From Sorangium cellulosum (GTDB lineage: Bacteria; Myxococcota_A; Polyangia; Polyangiales; Polyangiaceae): a stretch of DNA of 64,000 bases. Of this stretch, positions 43,704 to 52,129 are shown piece after piece. The stretch's first letter is position 1, and each line of letters opens with the position of its first letter. The stretch is taken from assembly GCF_002950945.1 (NCBI RefSeq), contig NZ_CP012673.1, forward strand, positions 7,578,501-7,642,500. The letters are read 5' to 3'. The notes below the pieces were generated by a model. The model did no database searches, was not told where the DNA came from, and saw nothing but the letters and a program-made list of their open reading frames with translations. A program made the position numbers and the translations under genes.

Positions 43704-45641
43704 ATGGCCGCCACGAATCCCCCGGTCCGCGCCGCTTCCGGCGCACGTTATACGGCCGCCGACATCGAGGTGCTCGAGGGCCTGGAGCCCGTCCGCAAGC
43801 GCCCCGCGATGTACATCGGCGGCACCGATGTCAGGGGCTACCACCACCTGCTCTGGGAGATCGTCGACAACGCCGTCGACGAGGCGATCAACGGGCACGC
43901 GAAGCGGATCGAGGTGACGCTCGACGCCGACCACCAGGGCGCGACCGTGACGGACGACGGGCGCGGCATCCCCGTGGACGTCCATCCCCGGTACAAGCGC
44001 GCTGCGCTCGAGCTGATCTTCTGCACGCTGCACGCGGGCGGGAAGTTCTCGAGCGACAACTACAAGGTCTCCGGCGGGCTCCACGGCGTCGGATCGAGCG
44101 TCGTCAACGCGCTCTCCGAGCTCATCGAGGTGAAGGTGCTGCGCGACGGGTTCGAGCACCACCAGACGTTCTCGCGAGGCGTGCCGACCAGCAAGCTCAG
44201 GAAGGGCGCGCCCACCCGCAAGCACGGCACGAGCATCCATTTCCGGCCGGACCCGGAGATCTTCGGGCGCGACCGGCGCTTCGACGCCGAGACCATCCGC
44301 GAGCGCCTGGAGGCGAAGGCGTACCTCCACGGCGGGCTCGCGATCGCGTTCCGCGATCTCCAGTCCGGGGAGTCGATCGAGCTCCTCCACCCGAACGGCA
44401 TCGCCGACTTCCTGCCGAAGCTCGTCGCCCAGCGCGGCAAGGCGGTGACGCACCCGTCGATCTTCTACGTCGCCCGCGAGGGGGAGATCCGGCTGGAGGC
44501 CGCGCTCCAGTGGACGGAGTCGACCGACGACTACGTGAAGTCGTACGTCAACGGCATCCCCACCCACGCTGGCGGCGCGCACGAGTCGGGCTTCGGCGCG
44601 GCGATCGTGAAGGCGGTCCGGGCCTTCATGGAGGCGAAGAAGGTCCAGCCGAAGGGGGTGACGCTGACGGCCGACGACATCCGCGAGGGGATCGTGGGCG
44701 TCCTGTCCATCTACATCCAGGACCCTCAGTTCCAGGGGCAGACGAAGGACCGGCTGAACAACGCGGAGGCGGGGCCGGCGGTCGAGGGCATGGTCCGGCC
44801 CGCGCTCGAGCAGTGGCTCCTCCACAACGGCACCGCCGGCGAGGCGATCGTGGCCCGCGCGATCCTCGCGGCGCGCGCGCGGGAGGCGCGGCGCGAGGCG
44901 ACGCAGCAGGTCCTGCGCAAGACGCCCGTGTCGCACCGGCTCAACCTGCCGGGCAAACTCGCCGACTGCGCCTCGACCGACCCCAGCGAGAGCGAGCTCT
45001 TCATCGTCGAGGGCGACAGCGCCGGGGGCTCCGCCAAGCAGGGCCGCGATCGGCGGACGCAGGCGATCCTCCCGCTGCGCGGCAAGGTGCTCAACGCGGA
45101 GCAGGCGTCGACGTCGAAGGTGCTCGGCAACAAGGAGCTCCAGGACATCGTGAGCGCGCTCGGCTGCGGCTTCGGGAAGGACTTCGACGCCTCCAAGCTG
45201 CGCTACGGCCGGATCTTCCTGCTGATGGACGCCGACAGCGACGGCCAGCACATCGCGACGCTGCTGCTGACGTTCTTCTACCGCCACCTCCCCGGCCTGC
45301 TCCGCGGCGGGCACGTGTTCCTGGCCCAGCCGCCGCTCTACCGGATCGACGTCGGCAAGGAGACGCACTGGGCGCTCGACGACGCCGAGCGGGATCGGAT
45401 CCTCGCGAAGCTCCCCAAGACGGCGAAGGCGGACATCTCGCGGTTCAAGGGGCTCGGCGAGATGCCCGCCGAGGACCTCAAGGCGACGACGCTCGACATC
45501 CGTCGCCGCCGCGCGCTGCGCATCGTCATCGAGGGAGAGATCGAGACCGATCGCATCCTGAACGAGCTGATGGGCAAGGACGCCCAGGCGCGCTTCCGCT
45601 TCATCATGGAGCGCGCGCCGAACGCCGAGATCGACGTCTGA
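43704..45641 (+). CDS. parE: Type II DNA topoisomerase subunit B (ParE/GyrB family)
   Basis: 645 aa from the ATG at 43704, zero bases after the A-subunit stop; GGAGG lies inside the end of the preceding gene. The GHKL ATPase shows WEIVDNAVDEAINGHA, VTDDGRGIPVDVH and GGLHGVGSSVVNAL. The TOPRIM domain has Glu436 (EGDSAGGSAKQGRDR) and the Asp residues of LLMDADSDGQHI. The tail ends in QPPLYRIDV and FKGLGEMPAEDL. It supplies ATP-driven strand passage. Length fits both ParE and insert-less GyrB; the naming follows subunit A. Confidence 0.9.
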   Translation: MAATNPPVRAASGARYTAADIEVLEGLEPVRKRPAMYIGGTDVRGYHHLLWEIVDNAVDEAINGHAKRIEVTLDADHQGATVTDDGRGIPVDVHPRYKRAALELIFCTLHAGGKFSSDNYKVSGGLHGVGSSVVNALSELIEVKVLRDGFEHHQTFSRGVPTSKLRKGAPTRKHGTSIHFRPDPEIFGRDRRFDAETIRERLEAKAYLHGGLAIAFRDLQSGESIELLHPNGIADFLPKLVAQRGKAVTHPSIFYVAREGEIRLEAALQWTESTDDYVKSYVNGIPTHAGGAHESGFGAAIVKAVRAFMEAKKVQPKGVTLTADDIREGIVGVLSIYIQDPQFQGQTKDRLNNAEAGPAVEGMVRPALEQWLLHNGTAGEAIVARAILAARAREARREATQQVLRKTPVSHRLNLPGKLADCASTDPSESELFIVEGDSAGGSAKQGRDRRTQAILPLRGKVLNAEQASTSKVLGNKELQDIVSALGCGFGKDFDASKLRYGRIFLLMDADSDGQHIATLLLTFFYRHLPGLLRGGHVFLAQPPLYRIDVGKETHWALDDAERDRILAKLPKTAKADISRFKGLGEMPAEDLKATTLDIRRRRALRIVIEGEIETDRILNELMGKDAQARFRFIMERAPNAEIDV

Positions 45642-46035
45642 ACGACGACGCCACGATCCAGCCAGCGCGGCATCTTCGCGCCGCACGGGAACCTCGTTAG
45701 ATGCCGAGCGCCCCGCCCGCATTCATCACCTGACAGCAACGAGAACGACGCCGAGATGTCGCGATGTATGCGTGCGCGACGTCGTGCGCGCGCGGCGCGC
45801 AGGCACGCTGTGCCAGGCACGAAGGGCCCGGGCGTCGATGTCGCGTGAACAGCAGGCCACACCCGGTATGGCATCGCGCGCAGGTTGGCCCTTCTTCCCG
45901 GGGTTTTGTGGGGTGGGACGCTGAGGCATCTAGGCCGCAATTGCTGCTCAGGCTTGCGGCCTACTGGTTGCAATAGGCCGTCCCGTGGCCGCGATGACCG
46001 TGGCACACCGCCCTTTCACCGCTGGAGAGGTACCC
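45642..46035. promoter_or_regulatory. 394-bp intergenic region with alternative leader hairpins
   Basis: Between the topoisomerase operon and the AraC-type gene. At 45931-45963 there is a perfect 10-bp hairpin (TAGGCCGCAA / TTGCGGCCTA, 13-nt loop). Its right arm also pairs with TAGGCC at 45974-45979 (6 bp), so the two structures are mutually exclusive. This is 57 bp before the proposed start at 46036 and could act as an attenuator or operator. No gene or tRNA was recognised in the remainder. Confidence 0.5.
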
Positions 46036-46569
46036 GTGACGACTGCGCTTCCCATCTCGACTCCGATCGCACCCTCCTTTTCCCACAGCACGCCGTCCGC
46101 CCGTTCCCTCGCGGTCCCGGCGCCTCACACCACCGCGCCGATCGACAGCGCGCAGCCGCTGCGCGACCGCGCCGCCGTGCTCTCGCGCGCCACCGCCGCG
46201 CCGCGCCCGGCAGCTCCGCTCCCGCGCAGCACCTCGGAGAGGCTCCTGCTCGGCCGTGATCGCATCCGCAACGCCGCGGAGGCAGGCCAGCGGATCCGCT
46301 CCTACGAGGTCGCCCTCGATCTCGATCTGTCCGAGTTTCACTTCGCTCGGCTCTTCCGCGCCGCCTTCGGGCTATCTCCGCACGTCTACTACGACGAGGT
46401 GCGCGCGGAGCGTGCCCGCGCCCTGCTCCGCGAGGGGCTCACCGAGGGCGACGTCGCTCGCCGCATCGGGTTCCGCAGGCCTGCGGAGCTCCGGGCGCTC
46501 CTGTCCAAGCGCGGGGGCGCGGTCCCGCCGGCCATCGAGCCGGAGCCGAGCGACGCTTCGGCCGAGTGA
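46036..46569 (+). CDS. AraC-type DNA-binding regulator with disordered N-terminus
   Basis: 177 aa from a GTG at 46036, with GGAGAGG 5 nt upstream; an ATG at 45994 is an alternative without a ribosome-binding site. The N-terminal ~75 residues are low-complexity Ala/Pro/Ser/Thr. The AraC-type double helix-turn-helix follows (SYEVALDLDLSEFHFARLF, RAAFGLSPHVYYDEVRAERA, then LTEGDVARRIGFRRPAELRAL). No sensor domain is present, so it differs from most AraC regulators and may respond through a partner or act constitutively. Confidence 0.75.
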   Translation: MTTALPISTPIAPSFSHSTPSARSLAVPAPHTTAPIDSAQPLRDRAAVLSRATAAPRPAAPLPRSTSERLLLGRDRIRNAAEAGQRIRSYEVALDLDLSEFHFARLFRAAFGLSPHVYYDEVRAERARALLREGLTEGDVARRIGFRRPAELRALLSKRGGAVPPAIEPEPSDASAE

Positions 46570-46605
46570 ACGGGCGGAAGCTGCCGTTTCCACGCAGCGC
46601 CCGCG

Positions 46606-46626
46606 CCTCGCCTCCCCCGGGCGAGG
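46606..46626. terminator. Bidirectional hairpin between convergent genes
   Basis: A 7-bp perfect stem CCTCGCC / GGCGAGG with a 7-nt loop lies between the stops of the AraC-type gene (46569) and the convergent hydrolase (46662). No T-run on either side; likely a hairpin terminator for one or both. Confidence 0.4.
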
Positions 46627-46661
46627 GGAATCGAAACGACCCACCCCCCATGACATCAAGA

Positions 46662-47480
46662 TCAGAGCCGCCGGTGCTGGAGCGCGGGCAGATTGGCCCT
46701 GACCCGTCCAAGATACGCGGGGTCGAGCGTCGCCATCGCGATGCCCTCGCCCTCCGAGGCCTGAGCGATCACCTCACCCCACGGATCGACTACGCAAGAC
46801 TTGCCGAACGTGGCCCGACCGCCGGGGTGCTTGCCCCACTGCGCCGCGGCCACCACGTACGCCTGGGCCTCGATGGCCCGCGCGCGGAGCAGGACCAGCC
46901 AGTGATCCTTGCCCGTGAGCAGGGTGAACGCCGCGGGGACGACGATGGCCTCGGCGCCTGCCGACGAGAGCGCGCGGTAAAGCTCCGGGAATCGGACGTC
47001 GTAGCAGATCGACAGCCCGAGCTTCACGCCGTCGATCTCGGTGACGACAGGGCGGTCGCCTGGGCTCGTCGATGCCGACTCGCGGTACTTGGTCCCGTCC
47101 GGGATGTCGACGTCGAAGAGGTGGATCTTCCGGTAACGGGCGGCGAGCCGGCCGTCGGGCCCGAAGACCGCGCACGTGTTGTATGGGCGCGCCGGATCCT
47201 GCGCGCGCTCGGGGAAGCCGCCGGCCACGATCGTCACGCGGGCGGACCGCGCCGCCTCGGCGAGGCTGCGGACGATCGGGCCGCCGCCCTCATCGAGGTC
47301 CTCTGCGATGCTGCGTTTCCCCTCCTCGTTGCCCATGTACGCGAAGTTCTCGGGCAGCACGACCGTGGTCGCCCCACGGCTCGCCGCCTCGGCGATGCGC
47401 GCCTCCACCCGCGCCAGGTTCTCGCTCACGTCCTCCTGGCTGGAGAGCTGAAGGGCCGCCCAGATGACCGGTTTCTGCAT
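46662..47480 (-). CDS. Carbon-nitrogen hydrolase (nitrilase superfamily, Nit-type)
   Basis: 272 aa from the ATG at 47480 (MQKPVIWAALQLSSQED). The Glu-Lys-Cys triad is present: Glu44 (VLPENFAYMG), Lys118 (YRKIHLFDVDIPDG) and Cys159 (SICYDVRFPELYR). Closest by pattern to the NIT1/NIT2 branch, omega-amidases or deaminated-glutathione amidases that repair metabolite by-products; the family assignment is certain, the exact substrate inferred. It starts about 75 bp downstream of the Cys-rich lipoprotein gene. Confidence 0.92.
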   Translation of the reverse strand: MQKPVIWAALQLSSQEDVSENLARVEARIAEAASRGATTVVLPENFAYMGNEEGKRSIAEDLDEGGGPIVRSLAEAARSARVTIVAGGFPERAQDPARPYNTCAVFGPDGRLAARYRKIHLFDVDIPDGTKYRESASTSPGDRPVVTEIDGVKLGLSICYDVRFPELYRALSSAGAEAIVVPAAFTLLTGKDHWLVLLRARAIEAQAYVVAAAQWGKHPGGRATFGKSCVVDPWGEVIAQASEGEGIAMATLDPAYLGRVRANLPALQHRRL

Positions 47481-47553
47481 GCGGCGAAGCCTACCCCACG
47501 ATGACCCGGCGTGGGCCGCGCGCCGAAGGAAGCGCGCAGCGCACCGGGGTTCG

Positions 47554-48237
47554 TCAACCTCCGGACGTACCGGTGGTCCCGCTGCCCGCCGCTGACCCGC
47601 CGCCGCCTGCTGCGCCGCCGCCCGCTGCGCCGCCGCCGCTCGCCGCTCCGCTGCCTCCGTCGCCGCTCGCCGCTCCGCTGCCGCCCACGCCGAGTTCCGG
47701 CTCAGCGCACTCGACCGGCACGACGTAGGCGCACGTCGCGCCGCACGCCTCGCAGACGCAGGCAAGCACCTGCCGGAACGCCCGGTGCGCGGCGCCCGCA
47801 TCCTCCGGAAAGACGCACCTCGTCTGGCAGGCTTTGTTGTGGACGCAGTCCTTCAGGCACAGGCTGATCTGCCTGCACCCTGGCTCCGCGTCACATGCCG
47901 CGAGATGCGCCTCGCACCGCGCCCCGCGGGAGGCGTGCACGTTGAGACAATCGCCGCAACGCCCCCCTTCGCCGCCGTAAGCCGCGAGGCACTCGCAGAC
48001 GTTCGCCGGCCCGGGCTTGCCGTCGGAGCCCGCGTCAGCCTGCGCACCTCCCTCGGAGCCGGCGCCGGTCGTCGCGCTCGCGGTGCGGCCGCGCGGTGGC
48101 GGGAGCCGCTCCTCCGTACAGCCCGGGAGCCACACGAGCGCGAGCGCCGGCCCGAGCACGAGCCCCCCGCAGAGCACAGCGCGCCCGTACAACCCCGACC
48201 CGAAACGAGCGCGCACCGCCCTGCGCACGAACGACAT
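47554..48237 (-). CDS. Cysteine-rich lipoprotein with Gly/Ala tail
   Basis: 227 aa from the ATG at 48237. The signal peptide ends at a lipobox (ALVWLPGC, Cys40). The mature domain (about 77-180) has about 16 cysteines in paired CxxC-like spacings (CECLAAYGGEGGRCGDCL, CRQISLCLKDCVHNKACQTRC, CVCEACGATC), a disulfide-knotted fold seen in other myxobacterial surface proteins. The C-terminal ~45 residues are a Gly/Ala/Ser repeat tail. Likely exposed on the outer membrane; function unknown. Probably transcribed with the hydrolase. Confidence 0.78.
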   Translation of the reverse strand: MSFVRRAVRARFGSGLYGRAVLCGGLVLGPALALVWLPGCTEERLPPPRGRTASATTGAGSEGGAQADAGSDGKPGPANVCECLAAYGGEGGRCGDCLNVHASRGARCEAHLAACDAEPGCRQISLCLKDCVHNKACQTRCVFPEDAGAAHRAFRQVLACVCEACGATCAYVVPVECAEPELGVGGSGAASGDGGSGAASGGGAAGGGAAGGGGSAAGSGTTGTSGG

Positions 48238-48389
48238 GATGCGGGCGATCGTAGCGTGCCTCTCCTCCAGGACCGAGCTTGCGCCGCGCAGCGCTCTCCT
48301 GTCCGCAGGAAAGGCAGCGAGCGCGCAGAACCCTCTCCCAGCATCCCCCGAACACCTTTATGCTTTCCGGGTTCATCACAAAAATTCTC

Positions 48390-48875
48390 ATGGAAATCGC
48401 TCCCCTTTCGCTGATGCCGCGTTCCGTGCTCGCCCTGGCCAAGGAGGTCGCGCGCGCGCTGCTCCGGCGGCCCGTCATCGGGATCGCCGCCGCCGCGCAG
48501 ACGGCAGACGGCCGGTGGCTGCTGATCCGCCGCAGCGACACGGGGACGTGGGCCCTCCCGGGAGGGACCCTGGAGTGGGGTGAGACCCTCCGCGACTCCA
48601 TCGTGCGGGAGCTCGCCGAGGAGGCCGGCGTCACCGAGGTCGAGATCGGGCGGGTGGTGGGGGTGTACTCGCGCCCCGATCGCGACGTCCGCTTCCACGC
48701 CGTGACCGTCGTCGTCGCAGCCCGGATCGGCGCGCCGACGCGCCCTCCCCAGAACCCGCTGGAGATCCGCGAGGTCCGGCTCTTCCGGGACGACGAGCTC
48801 CCGGCCGAGCTCGCGATGGGCATGGGGGATCTGCTCGCCGCCGCCAGGCGCGTCGGCGACACGGAGCTCGAGTGA
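48390..48875 (+). CDS. NUDIX hydrolase
   Basis: 161 aa if started at the ATG at 48390; ATGs at 48360 and 48414 are alternatives and none has a good ribosome-binding site. The NUDIX box is complete (GGTLEWGETLRDSIVREL, then AEEAGV), giving the G-x5-E-x7-REUxEExGU helix for metal-dependent diphosphate hydrolysis. The N-terminal strand VIGIAAAAQTADGRWLLI and LRRSDTGTWALPGGT-like lead-in fit the family. The substrate is not predictable. It is 13 bp upstream of ligA. Confidence 0.85.
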   Translation: MEIAPLSLMPRSVLALAKEVARALLRRPVIGIAAAAQTADGRWLLIRRSDTGTWALPGGTLEWGETLRDSIVRELAEEAGVTEVEIGRVVGVYSRPDRDVRFHAVTVVVAARIGAPTRPPQNPLEIREVRLFRDDELPAELAMGMGDLLAAARRVGDTELE

Positions 48876-48888
48876 TCCGAGGCAAGCG

Positions 48889-50919
48889 ATGACGCAGGCA
48901 CACCACGATGAGGCCGCAGCGCGCAGCCTGCTCCAGGGCGGGCTCGCGACGGATCCGAAGCACAAGGCGCGGATCGACGAGCTGGCAGAGCGGATCGAGA
49001 AGTACCGGGCGAGCTACTACGCCGGGCGCCCCGAGATCTCGGACGCGGCGTTCGACGCGCTGGAGGACGAGCTCCGCGCGCTCGACCCCGCGCACCCGGT
49101 GCTCGCCCGGGTCGGCTCGGCCTCCCTGATCACGGAGTGGGAGAAGGCGCGGCACGAGATCCCGATGGGATCGCTCAACAAGGTCGTCTCCGAGGACGAG
49201 CTCCGCGCCTGGGTCGCCCGCTGCGAGGAGATCCTCGCGAAGGAGACGCCCGCGGCCAGCGACGACGGCGGCGCCGCGCCGCCGGCCGCGACGATCGCGC
49301 ACGATCTCTTCGTGGCCGAGAAGCTCGACGGCATCTCCATCGAGGTCATCTACCGGGACGGCAAGCTCGCCGACGCCATCACCCGAGGCGACGGCGAGTG
49401 GGGCGAGCGGATCACCGCCAACGTCGCCCGGATGAAGGGGGTCCCCTCGCGGATCCGCGAGCGGGGACGGCTGTCCGTGCGCGGCGAGATCATCCTCCGC
49501 CTCTCGGACATGAAGCGCTACTTCCCGGGCGTGACGAGCCCGCGCAACATGGCCGCGGGCGCGGCCAAGCGGTTCGACGGCCAGGGGGCGGAGCACTGCA
49601 CCGTGCTCTTCTACGACGTCGCCGAGCACCTCGAGATCCCGACGTGCCAGGCGCGCTTCGCCTGGCTGCGCGACCTCGGCTTCGCGACGCCGCAGACCGC
49701 CGACGGCGGCGTCGAGGACGTCGTGAAGCTCTACCGGCGCTACGCGAGCGAGCTACGCGCCGGCCTCGACTACGAGATCGACGGGCTCGTCGTCTACGTC
49801 AACGCGATGCACCTCCAGGGCCTGCTCGGCGACGTCAACCGCCGGCCGCGCGGCGCGGTCGCCTTCAAGTTCGCGTCGCCCGCCAAGGTGACGACCGTCG
49901 TGGCGATCCAGTGGGACACCGGGCCGAGCGGCCGCGTGACGCCGGTGGCGATCGTCGAGCCGGTGGAGCTCGCCGGCGCGAACGTCCGGCGCGCCTCCCT
50001 GCACAACGCGGCGAACGTGCGGGGCCTCGGCATCGGCGTGGGCGACGAGGTGCTGGTCTCGCGCCGCAACGACGTGATCCCGTACGTCGAGGAGGTCGTG
50101 GAGAAGCGCGGGCCCGTCGCGGTCCCCCCCTCGCTCTGCCCGGTCTGCAGCGCGCCGCTCGTCGTCGAAGGCGAGTACCTCCTCTGCCGCAACGCCGCGT
50201 GCCGGGCCCTCATCGAGGGGCGCATCCACAACTGGATCGACGCCATCGGCGCGCTCGAGTGGGGCGACAAGCTCATCGAGCAGGTGGTGGCCGCGGGGCT
50301 CGTCCGGGAGCCGCTCGATCTGTACAGGCTCTCGGTCAAGGACATCGCCGAGCTCGATCGGCGCGGGGAGAAGAGCGCCACGAAGTGCCTCGAGCAGCTG
50401 AAGAGCCGGCTCCCGCTCGCGCTGCCGACGTTCCTCGCGGCGCTCGGCATCGAGGGGTTCGCGATCCAGACCGCGCGGCTGCTCGTGTCGGCCGGCTACA
50501 ACACCATCGAGAAGCTGCTCGCCGCCGGCGAGGACGAGCTCGCCGGCATCCCGGGCCTCGGCGCGATCAAGGCCGCGAGCATCGTCCGCGGGCTGCGCGC
50601 CCGCAGCGACGAGATCGCGCGGCTGCTCGCGGGGGGCATCGTCCCGGTCGCGCCCGAGGCGGAAGGTCCGCTGGCGGGGCTCACGTTCTGCTTCACCGGC
50701 TCGGCGTCCCGCCCCCGCGGCGAGCTCACCCACCTCGTCGAGTCGAACGGCGGGCGGGTGCTGAACTCCGTCACGAAGGAGCTCAACTACCTCGTGCTCG
50801 CCGACGTGGCGTCCGCGTCGAGCAAGGCGGTGAAGGCGCGCAAATACGGCACGAAGCTCATCACCGAGGACGACCTCGAGAAGCTCATCGCCGAGCGCCG
50901 CGGCGGCTCGCCCAGCTAA
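48889..50919 (+). CDS. ligA: NAD-dependent DNA ligase LigA
   Basis: 676 aa from the ATG at 48889, with GAGG upstream; usual length. The Ia domain and the YYAGRPEISDAAFDALEDEL opening are present. The adenylated Lys145 lies in EKLDGISIEVIYRDG, followed by the GEIILR strand. An Ala/Asp-rich insert (about 120-138) precedes the active-site motif. The OB-fold is followed by a zinc finger (C417, C420, then CRNAAC), helix-hairpin-helix repeats and a C-terminal BRCT (from about 590). It seals nicks in replication and repair. The motifs around Lys145 are somewhat diverged from the consensus KIDGLAISL. Confidence 0.93.
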   Translation: MTQAHHDEAAARSLLQGGLATDPKHKARIDELAERIEKYRASYYAGRPEISDAAFDALEDELRALDPAHPVLARVGSASLITEWEKARHEIPMGSLNKVVSEDELRAWVARCEEILAKETPAASDDGGAAPPAATIAHDLFVAEKLDGISIEVIYRDGKLADAITRGDGEWGERITANVARMKGVPSRIRERGRLSVRGEIILRLSDMKRYFPGVTSPRNMAAGAAKRFDGQGAEHCTVLFYDVAEHLEIPTCQARFAWLRDLGFATPQTADGGVEDVVKLYRRYASELRAGLDYEIDGLVVYVNAMHLQGLLGDVNRRPRGAVAFKFASPAKVTTVVAIQWDTGPSGRVTPVAIVEPVELAGANVRRASLHNAANVRGLGIGVGDEVLVSRRNDVIPYVEEVVEKRGPVAVPPSLCPVCSAPLVVEGEYLLCRNAACRALIEGRIHNWIDAIGALEWGDKLIEQVVAAGLVREPLDLYRLSVKDIAELDRRGEKSATKCLEQLKSRLPLALPTFLAALGIEGFAIQTARLLVSAGYNTIEKLLAAGEDELAGIPGLGAIKAASIVRGLRARSDEIARLLAGGIVPVAPEAEGPLAGLTFCFTGSASRPRGELTHLVESNGGRVLNSVTKELNYLVLADVASASSKAVKARKYGTKLITEDDLEKLIAERRGGSPS

Positions 50920-50934
50920 CGAGGAGCCGGAGCT

Positions 50935-51939
50935 CTACCAGGTGATGTCCTGGTCCTCCGTCACCCCGAGCACGTCCTGGAGCTCCAGGGCCCTCCCGTC
51001 CGGGAGGCGGATCGTGCCCGTGTAGAGGCCGATCGGCTGCATGAACTCCGACGAGACCACGCCGAGGTTCATGTGGTGCGAGTGCGCCGCGCCCGGGACG
51101 AACCGAAGATCCACGGCGCCGTCCGCGGTCTGCACGCGCCAGGGATCGAGCGGGCGCTCCGCGTCGAAGGTCAGCCGGCCCTCGACGAGCGGGACGAGCT
51201 CGCTCTCGACCCAGAGCGCGCACTCGGCCTCGCCGACGAACCCTTCGCCCAGGTTCAGGCCGACGCGCTCGCCGCTCTGCGCCCGCCCGAGCGCGAGCGC
51301 CCAGCGCCAGGTGGTGCGGCGCGGCAGGAGGCCGTTCGTGTAGTCGTAACCGGCGAGCGCTCCGTCGAGCGACACGCGGCGACCGAGCACCGTCGCCTCC
51401 CCTTCGACGCCGAGCAGCAGCCGCTTCTCGGTCGTGGTCAGGAGGCCGCCCGGCGTGGGCGCGATCACCGAGAGGGCGGGAGGGGCCGCGCGGCTCTCCA
51501 GCCGCGCGCGAACGTCGAGGCCGCGGAACGCGGCCGTCAACGCGATCGCCGATTCCCCGCGCGGGCGCTCGAGCCGCACGCGCGCGCGCGGCAGCCACGC
51601 CGAGGCAACGCTGCCTTCGCCGCCGACGTCGCCCACGCGCGCCGCGAAGGGTGGGCCGAACGCGGAGCGGTCGACGAGCAATCGCCGGCCCGCCTTGTCG
51701 AGGACGACACCGGCCGCCATCGCGACGTAGCCGAGGTGGGCGACGGCGACGGCAATGAAGAGCTCGTCCGACGCGATCGCCACGTACGTCCACCGCTTCT
51801 GCCGGAGCAGCCGGTCGAGACCGCGCGGCGCGAGCGGCGTCAGATCGACGCGAGGCAGCTCACCCCGGTAAGAGCCGACGCGCGCCGCGCCCGTGGACGG
51901 ATCGAAGATCGCATCGGGCGGCGTGAGGATCTCGCGCAT
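50935..51939 (-). CDS. DUF2804 family protein
   Basis: 334 aa from the ATG at 51939 (MREILTPPDAIFDPSTGAAR). The beta-rich DUF2804 course is visible: RVGSYRGELPRVDLTPLAP, QKRWTYVAIASDELFIAVAV, PRRTTWRWALALGRA, RVGLNLGEGFVGEAECALWV, PLDPWRVQTADGAVDLRFVPG, and the end VLGVTEDQDITW. Many DUF2804 proteins act in lipid- or lipocalin-like context, but function is unknown. It converges on ligA (15 bp between stops). Confidence 0.85.
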   Translation of the reverse strand: MREILTPPDAIFDPSTGAARVGSYRGELPRVDLTPLAPRGLDRLLRQKRWTYVAIASDELFIAVAVAHLGYVAMAAGVVLDKAGRRLLVDRSAFGPPFAARVGDVGGEGSVASAWLPRARVRLERPRGESAIALTAAFRGLDVRARLESRAAPPALSVIAPTPGGLLTTTEKRLLLGVEGEATVLGRRVSLDGALAGYDYTNGLLPRRTTWRWALALGRAQSGERVGLNLGEGFVGEAECALWVESELVPLVEGRLTFDAERPLDPWRVQTADGAVDLRFVPGAAHSHHMNLGVVSSEFMQPIGLYTGTIRLPDGRALELQDVLGVTEDQDITW

Positions 51940-52129
51940 CTCGCCAGCGTAGCGGCGACGTGGCCGCTGCCCAAGGCAGGCTGCTCCTGAAAGCCGACAT
52001 CCTTGAGATGTCGCAAACGCGGGAGGCAACGCCGGCGCGATCACGCGCGGCCTGTCGCGCGCCGAAAACGACGGCGCAGCGCGGCCCCCGAGCGCTGCGC
52101 GTCGCCAGGTCCCCCGCTAGACTCGCGGC

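Noticed and set aside
46001..46026. Possible sigma-54 site beginning TGGCAC
   Set aside because: The -12 GC element is not at the required spacing.
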